DNA of 26,825 nt from an uncultured Clostridia bacterium (GCA_934476235.1 CAKSNL010000012.1:1-26825); one strand, 5' to 3'. Positions 6,229 through 14,436 are shown, counted from the first letter of the stretch. Numbers and translations are program-made. The notes: generated by a model not told the origin, from the letters alone.

Positions 6229-7908
6229 ATGAGCCAGAAAAAGCATAAGGGCTTTGTTGAAGGAGCCCTGATCATAGCCGCCGCCAATATTTTGGTTAAA
6301 ATAATCGGAGCAATATTTAAAATACCGCTTGACAGGGCGGTATTGCAGACTGACGGCATGGCGCTTTACAACACGTCATACACGATTTATAATCTTTTAT
6401 TCGTTATTTCGACCGCCGGACTGCCGACGGCAATCTCAAAGCTTGTGGCGGAGTCCGACTCAAGGGGTGATTATGCCGGGTCGGAAAAAATCTTAAGGGT
6501 GTCCTTTAAGCTTCTTTTCTGCCTGGGTGCCATTGGGTCGCTCGTCCTTTTTTTCGGGGCGAAGCTCTTTTCCGGGCTTGTGGGATATCCGGACGCGTAC
6601 CTTACTATGGCAGCGATGAGTCCGAGCCTTCTTTTTGTGGGCTGCATGAGCGCGTTCAGAGGATATTTCCAGGGAAGGCAGAACATGCTTCCCACCGCGG
6701 TGAGCGAGGTTATAGAGGCGTTTTCAAAGCTTTTTGTCGGACTTTCGCTTGCGTATCTTTTCCTGCCGAAGGGGAAGATGTACGCCTCCGCCGGTGCGAT
6801 ATTCGGTGTGACTGCCGGAAGCATTCTGGGAACGGTGTTCCTTTCGGTGTGCTACATTAAAAACCGCCGCAAGGTAAAGGATGAAAAAGGCGGAACTCCG
6901 GCGGGAGAGGTTTTAAAAAATATCGTTAAAATAGCGGTGCCGATAACGCTCGGCGTTTCGGTATTCACGCTCACCTCGTTTATCGATACGGCGACGGTAA
7001 CAAATCAGCTTAAAGGCTATATAAGCGAATCGGCAGCCGCAAGGGAGTCTATCACGGCAAATCTTGAAGCGGGGCAGAGCGAGAAGTTTCTTGCAATAAA
7101 AACCGAAGCATTAAACGAAGAAAAGGCGACGGAGCAGGAGGCGGCGTTCGTTTACGGTTACCTTGTCCGCGCAATCACGCTTTTCAATATGCCGGCGGTG
7201 GTTATCGCGGCGATCGCGACAAGCGTCGTCCCCGCGATTGCCGCGGCGAACGCAAAGAAGGATAAAGTAAAAAGCAGAGGATATACAAGGTCCGCGCTTA
7301 TCATTGCAATTGTTCTGGCAGGACCGTGTGCGGCGGGAATGAGCATTTTGGCGAACCCTATACTGTCGCTTATATATAAGGATTCAAGCTTCAGCGTGCT
7401 TTTGAACATTATGGGCATAGCGGTTGCATTTTTAACACTGGTGCAGATCGCAAACGCACTCCTTCAGGCGTGGGGCAAGGTCTGGGTTCCGGTCGTTAAC
7501 ATGGTAATCGGCGGAATACTTAAAATTGCCACGAATCTTTTACTCGTAAGCCGCCCGGAGATAAACATTACCGGCGCACCGATAGGCACGCTTATTTGCT
7601 ATATCACGGTCGTGGTGCTCGATCTTATCTTTATCGTGAAATACTCGAAGATAAAATTCAGCATAACGGATTTTGTTGTTAAGCCCATTTTCTGCACGGC
7701 TTTCATGGGCGCGTTCACGTTTGCGTCATATAAGGCGCTGGTAATGAAGACCGGGGATACGGTTGCGCTCATATGCTCTATCGGAGTGTCGGCACTCATG
7801 TACTTTGCCGCGATAATTCTGACACGCACGTTAAAGCGCGATGAAATTATACTTCTTCCGAAGGGCGAGCGCATCGCTTCGGTTATGGAAAAATTAAGAC
7901 TTTTATAA
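6229..7908 (+). CDS. SpoVB/MurJ-like polysaccharide (lipid-linked precursor) flippase
   Basis: Integral membrane protein of the MOP/MATE exporter superfamily that moves lipid-linked sugar precursors across the cytoplasmic membrane. The 559-residue length and roughly 12-14 hydrophobic segments fit SpoVB, YtgP/MurJ2 and YabM-type proteins. The N-terminus has the family pattern GALIIAAANILVKIIGAIFKIPL, shown here in part as ILVKIIGAIFKIPL, followed by YNTSYTIYNLLFVISTAGLP and SAFRGYFQGRQNM, the charged loop typical of the group. AAGGAG lies 7 bases before the ATG. The next gene is mazG, as in the B. subtilis yabM-yabN order, which supports a YabM/SpoVB-type assignment. Whether it serves peptidoglycan, spore cortex or surface polysaccharide cannot be told from sequence, and the family also occurs in non-sporulating Clostridia. 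Confidence 0.85.
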   Translation: MSQKKHKGFVEGALIIAAANILVKIIGAIFKIPLDRAVLQTDGMALYNTSYTIYNLLFVISTAGLPTAISKLVAESDSRGDYAGSEKILRVSFKLLFCLGAIGSLVLFFGAKLFSGLVGYPDAYLTMAAMSPSLLFVGCMSAFRGYFQGRQNMLPTAVSEVIEAFSKLFVGLSLAYLFLPKGKMYASAGAIFGVTAGSILGTVFLSVCYIKNRRKVKDEKGGTPAGEVLKNIVKIAVPITLGVSVFTLTSFIDTATVTNQLKGYISESAAARESITANLEAGQSEKFLAIKTEALNEEKATEQEAAFVYGYLVRAITLFNMPAVVIAAIATSVVPAIAAANAKKDKVKSRGYTRSALIIAIVLAGPCAAGMSILANPILSLIYKDSSFSVLLNIMGIAVAFLTLVQIANALLQAWGKVWVPVVNMVIGGILKIATNLLLVSRPEINITGAPIGTLICYITVVVLDLIFIVKYSKIKFSITDFVVKPIFCTAFMGAFTFASYKALVMKTGDTVALICSIGVSALMYFAAIILTRTLKRDEIILLPKGERIASVMEKLRLL

Positions 7909-7924
7909 AAGAAGGTGCCGTTAA

Positions 7925-8692
7925 ATGAAAAAGACAGTATATGAATTTGTCGAGCTTATGAAAAAGCTCCGCGCTCCGGGCGGCTGCCCGTGGGACAGGG
8001 AGCAGACGCATGAATCGATCAAGACAAACCTCCTGGAGGAGGCGTATGAAGCGTACGACGCCATAGAGGAGGGAGACGATTTAAAGACCGCGGACGAGCT
8101 CGGAGACCTCTTGATGCAGATAGTTTTACATGCCATAATTGCCGAAGAAGAGGGCAAATATGACTTGGATACCGTTGCCGGAGGGGTGTATGAGAAGATG
8201 GTTCGGCGCCATCCGCATGTTTTTGGTGAAAATGTACTTGACAAAAGCAGTGAAGTTCTGGTAAAATGGGAGGAGATAAAGAGTGAAGAAAAAGGATATA
8301 AGTCCTATGCCGACGATCTTTATGATGTGGTAAGAGCTCTTCCCGAATTAAAGCGCGCACAGAAAATTCAAAAGCGCGCGGCAAAAGCAGGGTTTGACTG
8401 GGAGGATTCTTCAGGAGTTATGGAAAAGATCCAAGAGGAATTGTCCGAGCTTTCGGAGGCGATCGGTAACGGTACCAACAAAAAGGAAGAGATAGGGGAC
8501 CTTTTGTTTACAGTCGTGAATCTTGCAAGAAAAGAGGGCATTGATGCCGAGGAGGCATTGTCCGACGCGAACAGGAAGTTTACAGAGCGTTTCGATAAAA
8601 TGGAGAAGCTTTATAACGGAGAAAAGGATTTTGCCAAAGTTCCGATGGAGGAAAAAAACGTTTTGTGGGAAAAAGCCAAGCAAAACAGCTGA
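7925..8692 (+). CDS. mazG: Nucleoside triphosphate pyrophosphohydrolase MazG
   Basis: Hydrolyses (deoxy)nucleoside triphosphates to monophosphate and pyrophosphate, cleaning non-canonical nucleotides and tuning nucleotide pools. The 255-residue protein has the two tandem MazG domains of full-length MazG. The first carries E39xxE42 and E58xxD61 (EEAYEAYDAI, ADELGDLLMQ), the second E171xxE174 and E188xxD191 (EELSELSEAI, KKEEIGDLLF). GCPWDREQTHESI near the start is diagnostic. The tetrapyrrole-methylase domain fused in Bacillus YabN is absent, so this is the stand-alone form. GAAGGTG lies upstream of the ATG, 16 bp after the flippase stop, indicating co-transcription. Confidence 0.95.
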   Translation: MKKTVYEFVELMKKLRAPGGCPWDREQTHESIKTNLLEEAYEAYDAIEEGDDLKTADELGDLLMQIVLHAIIAEEEGKYDLDTVAGGVYEKMVRRHPHVFGENVLDKSSEVLVKWEEIKSEEKGYKSYADDLYDVVRALPELKRAQKIQKRAAKAGFDWEDSSGVMEKIQEELSELSEAIGNGTNKKEEIGDLLFTVVNLARKEGIDAEEALSDANRKFTERFDKMEKLYNGEKDFAKVPMEEKNVLWEKAKQNS

Positions 8693-8705
8693 AAAAGAAG
8701 GAATT

Positions 8706-8733
8706 TTGCCACATACGGCGAATTACTTATATT
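8706..8733 (+). promoter_or_regulatory. Candidate promoter of hup
   Basis: TTGCCA at 8706-8711 and TATATT at 8728-8733 are 16 bp apart, 26 bp upstream of hup. A separate promoter fits the distinct codon use of hup and the need for abundant HU. Confidence 0.45.
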
Positions 8734-8759
8734 AAATAAATTCTAAGGAGGAAAAAAGA

Positions 8760-9032
8760 ATGAATAAGACAGAACTCGTAATGGCAATGGCTGAAAAGGC
8801 AGGACTTACAAAGAAGGACGCTGAAAAGGCACTCGCAGCTTTCACTGACGTAGTTGCTGAGACACTTAAGAAGGACGACAAGATCACTCTTGTAGGATTC
8901 GGTACTTTCGAGGCAAGAAAGCGCGCTGCACGTACAGGCAAGAACCCCAGAACAGGTGCTGAGGTTAAGATTCCCGCAACAACAGTTCCCGCTTTCAAGG
9001 CAGGCAAGGCTCTTAAAGACATCGTAAAATAA
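8760..9032 (+). CDS. hup: HU family DNA-binding protein
   Basis: Small basic nucleoid protein that binds and bends DNA as a dimer. All 90 residues fit the family: MNKTELV and the helical dimerisation part (1-45), VGFGTFEARKRAARTGKNP with the beta-arm base, the arm EVKIPATTVPAF ending in the conserved Pro at the tip region, and the C-terminal helix KAGKALKDIVK. AAGGAGG is 8 bases before the ATG. Codon choice differs from its neighbours (many GCT, GCA, CTT, GAC and AAG codons, few GCG), as expected for a very highly expressed gene. It has its own likely promoter and is followed 9 bases later by a strong terminator hairpin. Its place between mazG and the S4-domain gene recurs in Clostridia. Confidence 0.97.
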   Translation: MNKTELVMAMAEKAGLTKKDAEKALAAFTDVVAETLKKDDKITLVGFGTFEARKRAARTGKNPRTGAEVKIPATTVPAFKAGKALKDIVK

Positions 9033-9041
9033 TTGCAGAAT

Positions 9042-9078
9042 AAAAAAGAACGGATGCCAGAGACATCCGTTCTTTTTT
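9042..9078 (+). terminator. Strong terminator after hup, abutting the rqcP ribosome site
   Basis: A perfect 15-bp stem (9042-9056 with 9064-9078) encloses a 7-base loop; the last six bases of the right arm are T. The GAGGTG ribosome site of rqcP begins at 9079, with no space between. Confidence 0.85.
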
Positions 9079-9092
9079 GAGGTGATGGGAAA

Positions 9093-9332
9093 ATGCGTAT
9101 AGATAAGTATCTTAAGGTTTCAAGAATTATAAAAAGAAGAACCGTTGCAGCCGAGGCGTGCGACGGGGGAAGAGTGTCCGTGAACGGAAAAACCGCGAAG
9201 CCCGGAACGGATATCGGTATCGGGGACGTTATCGAGGTTTCGTTCGGAGAGAAAAAGGTCAGGGTTGAGGTGACCGATGTGTCCGAAACGGTAAGGAAGG
9301 ACGCGGCGTCTTCCATGTATAAGGTATTATAA
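9093..9332 (+). CDS. rqcP: RqcP (YabO), S4-domain ribosome quality control factor
   Basis: The S4 fold starts at residue 1 with MRIDKYLKVSRIIKRRTVAAEACDGG (given here in part as RIDKYLKVSRIIKRRT), followed by GRVSVNGKTAKPG and the DVIEVSFGEKKV strand pair. The 79-residue length matches YabO/RqcP of Bacillus, which binds stalled 50S subunits with RqcH and helps C-terminal poly-alanine tailing of stuck chains. The gene order with mazG supports the assignment over the larger Hsp15 family. GAGGTG at 9079-9084 gives an 8-base spacer. The ribosome site directly touches the hup terminator and only 14 bp separate terminator and ATG, so expression should depend on read-through from hup. The stop codon lies inside a long palindrome shared with the convergent araC-type gene. 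Confidence 0.9.
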   Translation: MRIDKYLKVSRIIKRRTVAAEACDGGRVSVNGKTAKPGTDIGIGDVIEVSFGEKKVRVEVTDVSETVRKDAASSMYKVL

Positions 9333-9360
9333 AAGGACGCATATGCGTCCTTTTATAATA
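9325..9360. terminator. Bidirectional terminator, 36-bp perfect palindrome
   Basis: The 18-base half-site at 9325-9342 is the exact reverse complement of 9343-9360 with no loop bases. It contains the stop codon of rqcP (9330-9332) and that of the convergent regulator (9353-9355), and offers a short A/T tract on each side. Confidence 0.75.
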
Positions 9361-10267
9361 GAAAGTTGTCCGTCATGCGTTTTTTGAAGTTTTCGGACTT
9401 GATGCGGTTCTGCGTTCTGTAGCGCAGGGGCGAGATTCCGTTCTGCTGCTTGAAGACCGACGAAAAATAGTTGGAGTCGTTAAACCCGCAGTCATATGCA
9501 ATCTGGCAGATAGAAGTGTCCGTATGCGCAAGCTTTCTCTGCGCTTCCTTTATTCTTATAATAGTCAGATATTCCTTAAAACCGAAGCCGGTGATGTTTT
9601 TGAAAAGCCTTGAAAAATAGCTTGTGGAAAGTGAAGCCATTGCCGCCATCTGCTCAAGCGTTAAGGGCTCCTGATAATGCAATGTTATGTACTGAGTAAC
9701 ATTCTCTATAGGGATATTGCCCTTGTCCGATGACTGACCGACGTTTTCAACAGGGTTTCTTAAAATAAGCGTGAAAAGCTCTGTCAGGCACCCGGATATT
9801 GCAAGGCGGGAATAATCGTCAGCAATCTTATACTCGGTGTCTATCTTTGTAAATATCTTTGTGATGTTCTTCCTGTTTTCCGGGGACGGGCGGTAGATGT
9901 TGTTCTTAAAAAGCTCGTGAATGGGAATGGAGAGCGACGGCGGAATATAGTGCTTTGAAAAATTAATAACATACCGCTCGGTCTGAATATCGTCATAAAG
10001 TGTTTTGTGAATCGAACGCTTCGGAATAAGCACAAGGTCGCCTTCGTTTACATCATAGATTTTATTTTCAATAAAGTAGCGGCACTGCCCCTCTAAAAGA
10101 AAATATATCTCGTACATATTGTGATAGTGACCGTTCGAGAGCGTGAACGAACCGCTCCTTTTTGTTCTGTCAAAAAAGAGCTTGCTGAAGGTCCTCATCT
10201 GAGGATTTATCGGAAGCCTGTCCGTTATTTTATCCTCTGTAATCGTGAAAGGATCTAAATTTTTCAT
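9353..10267 (-). CDS. AraC family transcriptional regulator, likely of the uxa genes
   Basis: The 304-residue protein has an N-terminal cupin-like sensing domain (about 30-150; HYHNMYEIYFLLEG and DLVLIPKRSIHKT are the typical strand and His pattern) and a C-terminal AraC/XylS double helix-turn-helix (about 195-290). The latter shows LTLEQMAAMASLSTSYFSRLFK, in part LSTSYFSRLFK, then KEAQRKLAHTDTSICQIAYD and GFNDSNYFSSVFKQ. The ATG at 10267 has a strong AGAGGTGAC site. It is divergent from uxaB-uxaA-uxaC with about 140 bp between starts, and the uxa side has a poor -35 box, which fits activation by this protein in response to a hexuronate or pathway intermediate; the ligand is inference. Related proteins are annotated as hexuronate, rhamnose or melibiose regulators. 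Confidence 0.9.
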   Translation of the reverse strand: MKNLDPFTITEDKITDRLPINPQMRTFSKLFFDRTKRSGSFTLSNGHYHNMYEIYFLLEGQCRYFIENKIYDVNEGDLVLIPKRSIHKTLYDDIQTERYVINFSKHYIPPSLSIPIHELFKNNIYRPSPENRKNITKIFTKIDTEYKIADDYSRLAISGCLTELFTLILRNPVENVGQSSDKGNIPIENVTQYITLHYQEPLTLEQMAAMASLSTSYFSRLFKNITGFGFKEYLTIIRIKEAQRKLAHTDTSICQIAYDCGFNDSNYFSSVFKQQNGISPLRYRTQNRIKSENFKKRMTDNFLL

Positions 10268-10288
10268 GGCTTGTCACCTCTTAATGTA

Positions 10289-10317
10289 ATTATACATTCA
10301 TATGACAAAAAAATCAA
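10289..10317 (-). promoter_or_regulatory. Promoter of the AraC-type regulator
   Basis: Read on the minus strand, TTGATT (10317-10312) and a perfect TATAAT (10294-10289) are 17 bp apart. The ribosome site begins only a few bases after the expected start point. Confidence 0.65.
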
Positions 10318-10341
10318 GAAAAATAACGAAAAAACAGCATA

Positions 10342-10377
10342 AACTTTAAGGAAAAGCTTAGGAGAAAGTTGTATTAT
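10342..10377 (+). promoter_or_regulatory. Candidate uxa promoter and regulator site
   Basis: TATTAT at 10372-10377 is the best -10 box before uxaB, but no good -35 hexamer lies 16-18 bp upstream. That place holds a dyad, AACTTT at 10342-10347 and AAAGTT at 10365-10370, around a central AAGCTT. The pattern suits an activator-dependent promoter; the protein that binds is unproven. Confidence 0.35.
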
Positions 10378-10408
10378 ATAGGTGAAAATGAAAAAGGAGG
10401 CTTATGCC

Positions 10409-11695
10409 ATGTTCGGAAAAGAAAAAACAAAGAGAAAAGAAAAGGTGATACAGTTCGGTGAAGGCGGCTTTTTGCGCGGTTTCTGCGACTGGATGCTTCA
10501 GATAGTAAACGAGAAAACGGATTTTGACGGGGATGTTGTAATCGTTCAGCCCCTTGAAAAAGGAATGTGCGATGTTCTTTCCGGGCAGGACTGCATGTAC
10601 ACTCATGTTATCCGCGGAGTCGAGGGCGTGGAGAAAAAGGTGATTGACGTTGTGTCCCGCTGCATCAATCCCTACAGGGAGTTTGACTCTTATCTTGCGC
10701 TGGCGGAAAATCCCGACTTCAGATTTGTGATATCCAATACGACAGAGGCGGGAATCGCTTATTCTGAGGGAGACAAGCTTACCGACAGACCGGCAAAGTC
10801 ATTCCCCGCGAAGGTGACCCAGCTTTTGAAAAGAAGGTTTGACCTTTCGCTTCCCGGATTTATCTTCCTTCCGTGCGAGCTTATCGAAAAGAACGGAACG
10901 AACCTTAAAAATATTGTTCTGCGCTACGCAAAGGAGTGGAATCTGGGCGAGGATTTCTGCCGTTACGTGGAGGAGGAAAACACCTTCTGCAACACGCTGG
11001 TTGACAGAATAAACACCGGATTTCCCAAGGGAGAGGATTTAAATCTCGGATATGAGGACAAGATGCTCAACACCTCGGAATTTTTCCACCTTTGGGTCAT
11101 CGAGGGGCCGCGCGATAAGGTGATGGAAATTCCGTTTGACAAGACAGATCTTAACGTCATCGTAACGGACGATATGTCGATGTACAGAACGAGAAAGGTG
11201 AGAATTTTAAACGGCGCGCACACATCAATGATTCCTTACGCGCTCCTTTCGGGAATCGAGACGGTCGGCGAGTGCATGGAGGATGAAAAAATGTCTTCCT
11301 TCGTGAAAAAATGCGTTTACGATGAGATCATTCCGACGCTCGATTTGCCCAAGGAGGAGCTTTTAAGCTATGCCGGCTCAGTATTTGAGCGCTTTAAGAA
11401 CCCCTACATCAAGCACTACTGCTCATCGATTGCGTTAAACTCTGTCAGCAAGTTCAAGGTAAGAGTTCTGCCCTCAATTCTTGAATACATAAAAAGAACA
11501 GACAAAATGCCTGAGAATCTGCTCTTCTCATTTGCAAAGCTTATCGAGTTCTATAAAACCGATATGACAAACGATGATCCCGAGGTTACCGCGTTTATGA
11601 AGAAATCGACGCCCGGGGAAATTCTTAAGAATGAAAAGCTCTGGGGCGAGGATCTTAGCTTCCTTCTTCCGGGTGTAAGCAAAAACCTTAAGTAA
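10409..11695 (+). CDS. uxaB: Tagaturonate reductase (altronate oxidoreductase)
   Basis: NADH-dependent reduction of D-tagaturonate to D-altronate, the second step of galacturonate use. The sequence has the mannitol-dehydrogenase-family fold: a Rossmann start (VIQFGEGGFLRGFCDWML), FVISNTTEAGIAY, FIFLPCELIEKNG, and the catalytic segment KVRILNGAHTSMIPYALLSG with the Lys and Asn-His residues of the polyol dehydrogenase superfamily. At 428 residues it is slightly shorter than E. coli UxaB (483). ATG 10409 is chosen because AAGGAGG at 10394-10400 is 8 bases upstream; the frame extends to a GTG at 10382 without a ribosome site. It is first in the operon, 12 bp before uxaA. The neighbours exclude fructuronate reductase (uxuB) less firmly; a dual role is possible. 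Confidence 0.9.
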   Translation: MFGKEKTKRKEKVIQFGEGGFLRGFCDWMLQIVNEKTDFDGDVVIVQPLEKGMCDVLSGQDCMYTHVIRGVEGVEKKVIDVVSRCINPYREFDSYLALAENPDFRFVISNTTEAGIAYSEGDKLTDRPAKSFPAKVTQLLKRRFDLSLPGFIFLPCELIEKNGTNLKNIVLRYAKEWNLGEDFCRYVEEENTFCNTLVDRINTGFPKGEDLNLGYEDKMLNTSEFFHLWVIEGPRDKVMEIPFDKTDLNVIVTDDMSMYRTRKVRILNGAHTSMIPYALLSGIETVGECMEDEKMSSFVKKCVYDEIIPTLDLPKEELLSYAGSVFERFKNPYIKHYCSSIALNSVSKFKVRVLPSILEYIKRTDKMPENLLFSFAKLIEFYKTDMTNDDPEVTAFMKKSTPGEILKNEKLWGEDLSFLLPGVSKNLK

Positions 11696-11707
11696 AAGGA
11701 GCAATTT

Positions 11708-13075
11708 ATGAAGATAAACAGTCTCGACAATGTCGATATAAATCTTTCGGACGGTCACAAGTACGCCGACAGGGACATTAAAAAAGGCGAAGATATCATA
11801 AAATACGGGTGCAGCATCGGTCATGCGACAGAGGACATAAAAAAGGGCGAACATGTGCACACGCATAACGTGAAAACAAACCTTTCGGGAAAAATAAATT
11901 ACAGCTATGAGCCGCACTTTTACGATATCCAAAAGTATGAGAAAAGAACGTTTAAGGGCTTTGTGCGCCGCGACGGGTCGGTCGGCATCAGAAACGACAT
12001 TTTCATCGTAAATACCGTCGGATGCGTTAATAAGACCGCACAGCGCATTGCCGAAAAAACGGGCGTTTTCGCCTTTCCGCATCCCTTCGGGTGCTCTCAG
12101 CTCGGGGGCGACCAGGAGGTGACGCAGAAGATATTAAGGGGGCTTATTTTCCACCCCAATGCGGCGGGAGTGTTAGTCCTCGGTCTCGGCTGCGAAAACA
12201 ACAACATCGGCGAAATGAAAAAGATTATGGGCGACTATGACCCTGAGCGCATAAGATTCTTAAACTGCCAGGACGTGACGGATGACGTTGCCCGCGGCGT
12301 GGAGCTTGTGAACGAGCTTAAGGCATACCGCGACACATTTAAAAGAACCGACGTTGACATATCAAAGTTAAAGATCGGATTAAAGTGCGGAGGGAGCGAC
12401 GGGCTTTCCGGCATAACCGCAAACCCGTTGGTCGGCAGAGTGTCGGACGCCATTATATCGATGGGCGGCGCGGCAGTGCTGACGGAGGTGCCGGAGATGT
12501 TCGGCGCGGAGCATCTTTTGATGCAGAGAGCAGAAAACAAAGAAGTGTTTGACAAAGAGGTCAGCCTTATAAATGATTTTAAGGATTACTTTATAAAGCA
12601 CGGTCAGGTCGTATACGAAAACCCCTCTCCCGGAAACAAGGCGGGAGGAATTACGACGCTTGAGGAAAAGTCATTGGGATGCGTTGAAAAGGGCGGTCAC
12701 GCGAAGGTGGTCGACGTGCTCGGTTACGGCGACACGGTGAAAAAGAACGGACTCTCTTTATTGAACGGTCCCGGAAACGACATGGTAGCGATAACCAATC
12801 TGACCGCCGCAGGAGTGCACATGATACTGTTCACGACAGGAAGGGGAACTCCTCTCGGCGCGCCGGTGCCGACGATAAAGATATCGACCAATACGGCTCT
12901 TTACGAAAAAAAGCCCGGCTGGATTGATTTTGACGCGGGGCGCATCATAAAGGGCGAGGATGTGACGGACGAGCTTATCGACCTTGTTACGGAAACCGCG
13001 TCCGGCAGGGAAACGAAAAACGAAATATCAGGATACAGAGAAATTTCAATATTTAAGGACGGTGTAACGTTATGA
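11708..13075 (+). CDS. uxaA: Altronate dehydratase
   Basis: Dehydrates D-altronate to 2-keto-3-deoxy-D-gluconate. The N-terminal SAF domain (about 1-75; DIKKGEDIIKYG, IGHATEDIKKGEHVHTHNV) is followed by the large UxaA catalytic domain, with GFVRRDGSVGIRNDIFIVNTVGC, HPFGCSQLGGD, LGCENNN, and LKCGGSDGLSGITANP, where conserved Cys and acidic residues bind iron. At 455 residues it is about 40 shorter than the E. coli enzyme, but both domains are complete. Quoted strings longer than a few residues are only partial matches to the family. An AAGGAGC site precedes the ATG. It lies 12 bp after uxaB and overlaps uxaC by 4 bp (ATGA), so the three are one operon. Confidence 0.92.
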   Translation: MKINSLDNVDINLSDGHKYADRDIKKGEDIIKYGCSIGHATEDIKKGEHVHTHNVKTNLSGKINYSYEPHFYDIQKYEKRTFKGFVRRDGSVGIRNDIFIVNTVGCVNKTAQRIAEKTGVFAFPHPFGCSQLGGDQEVTQKILRGLIFHPNAAGVLVLGLGCENNNIGEMKKIMGDYDPERIRFLNCQDVTDDVARGVELVNELKAYRDTFKRTDVDISKLKIGLKCGGSDGLSGITANPLVGRVSDAIISMGGAAVLTEVPEMFGAEHLLMQRAENKEVFDKEVSLINDFKDYFIKHGQVVYENPSPGNKAGGITTLEEKSLGCVEKGGHAKVVDVLGYGDTVKKNGLSLLNGPGNDMVAITNLTAAGVHMILFTTGRGTPLGAPVPTIKISTNTALYEKKPGWIDFDAGRIIKGEDVTDELIDLVTETASGRETKNEISGYREISIFKDGVTL

Positions 13076-14430
13076 GTTTTATTAATGACAAATTTATGCT
13101 CAAAAACAAAACGGCGGAAAAAATCTATAAAAAAATCGAAAATCTTCCGATCATAGATTATCACTGCCATTTGGATCCCAAGATGATTGCCGAGGATTAC
13201 CGCTTTAAGAGCGCGTACGACGTTTTTCTGGGCGGAGACCACTATAAGTGGAGACAGATGCGCTCAAACGGAATTCCCGAGGAGTACATAACGGGCAAGG
13301 CGGACGATTTTGAAAAGTGGAAAAAGTGGGCTGAGACCATGCCGCTTCTTATAGGAAATCCGCTTTATCACTGGACGCATTTAGAGCTTAAGAGATATTT
13401 CGGCATTGACGAAACGTTAAATCCCGACACCGCGAAGGAAATATGGGACATTTGCAACAAAAAGCTTAAGGAAAAGGATTTTTCCGCAAAGGGGCTTATC
13501 GAAAGTTCCAACGTCGAGGTTATCTGCACGACGGACGATCCCAAGGATGACCTTCGCTATCACAAGGAGCTTTCCGGCTTTTCAACGAAGGTTTTGCCGA
13601 CATTCAGACCCGACAAGATAGTTGAGATAGGAAAAGAAACGTTTATTCCTTATGTCAGCGAGGTCGGCGTGAAGGATTTTGACGGCGTTTTATCTTTCCT
13701 TACCGAGAGAATAGAGTATTTCCACTCAGTTGGCTGCCGCCTTTCGGATCACGCGCTTGACACTGTTCCCTATTCAAAGGCTGACGCACGCTCCGCATTT
13801 GAAAAGCGCATGGCGGGAGGAGAGCTTACAGCTGACGAGACGGACGGTTACAGAACCGCGCTCATAGTTCACTGCGCAAAGGAATACGAAAAGCGCGGCT
13901 GGACGATGCAGCTTCACATCGGCGCCATGAGAAACAACAATAAAAAAATGTACCGCGAGCTCGGAGCGGACACGGGTTTTGACTCTGTTAACGACGTTTT
14001 GATTGCCGAGAAGCTTTCCGCTCTCCTTTCCGAAATCGAGTGTGAGGGCACGCTCCCCAAGACCATTCTTTATAACTTAAACCCGAGAGATAACTATGTG
14101 CTTGGAACAATGATAGGAAACTTCCAGTCGGAAACCGTTCCCGGCAAGCTCCAGTTCGGCTCCGGCTGGTGGTTCAACGATAACTATGACGGAATGGTTT
14201 CGCAGATGAAGGCTTTGGCAAACCTCGGTCTTTTCGGAAGATTCGTCGGAATGTTAACGGACAGCAGAAGCTTTTTGTCATATACAAGGCACGAGTATTT
14301 CAGAAGGATACTGTCGTCGCTCATCGGCGAGTGGGTCGAAGGCGGAGAGTATCCGAACGATGAAAAGGCGATAAGTGACATTGCCGGGAAAATAGCATAT
14401 TACAACGCAAAGGAATATTTTAAATTTTAA
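13072..14430 (+). CDS. uxaC: Glucuronate/galacturonate isomerase
   Basis: Uronate isomerase of the amidohydrolase superfamily: D-glucuronate to D-fructuronate and D-galacturonate to D-tagaturonate, the first pathway step. The metal-binding IIDYHCHLDP motif has His31 and His33; YHWTHLELKRYFG, VICTTDDPKDD, LQLHIGAMRNNN-type segments (here MQLHIGAMRNNNKKM) and MLTDSRSFLSYTRHEYFRR follow, all typical of UxaC. The 452-residue length is near the usual 466-470. The ATG overlaps the uxaA stop. A perfect terminator follows 6 bases after its stop, so the operon holds only B-A-C; a transporter and the KDG kinase and aldolase must lie elsewhere. Confidence 0.95.
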   Translation: MSFINDKFMLKNKTAEKIYKKIENLPIIDYHCHLDPKMIAEDYRFKSAYDVFLGGDHYKWRQMRSNGIPEEYITGKADDFEKWKKWAETMPLLIGNPLYHWTHLELKRYFGIDETLNPDTAKEIWDICNKKLKEKDFSAKGLIESSNVEVICTTDDPKDDLRYHKELSGFSTKVLPTFRPDKIVEIGKETFIPYVSEVGVKDFDGVLSFLTERIEYFHSVGCRLSDHALDTVPYSKADARSAFEKRMAGGELTADETDGYRTALIVHCAKEYEKRGWTMQLHIGAMRNNNKKMYRELGADTGFDSVNDVLIAEKLSALLSEIECEGTLPKTILYNLNPRDNYVLGTMIGNFQSETVPGKLQFGSGWWFNDNYDGMVSQMKALANLGLFGRFVGMLTDSRSFLSYTRHEYFRRILSSLIGEWVEGGEYPNDEKAISDIAGKIAYYNAKEYFKF

Positions 14431-14436
14431 TCAAAT

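Noticed and set aside
6868..7156. Possible frameshift or fusion in the flippase because of a charged insert (about residues 215-310)
   Set aside because: The frame stays open, hydrophobic segments resume on both sides, and a long charged loop is normal in SpoVB/MurJ-like proteins.
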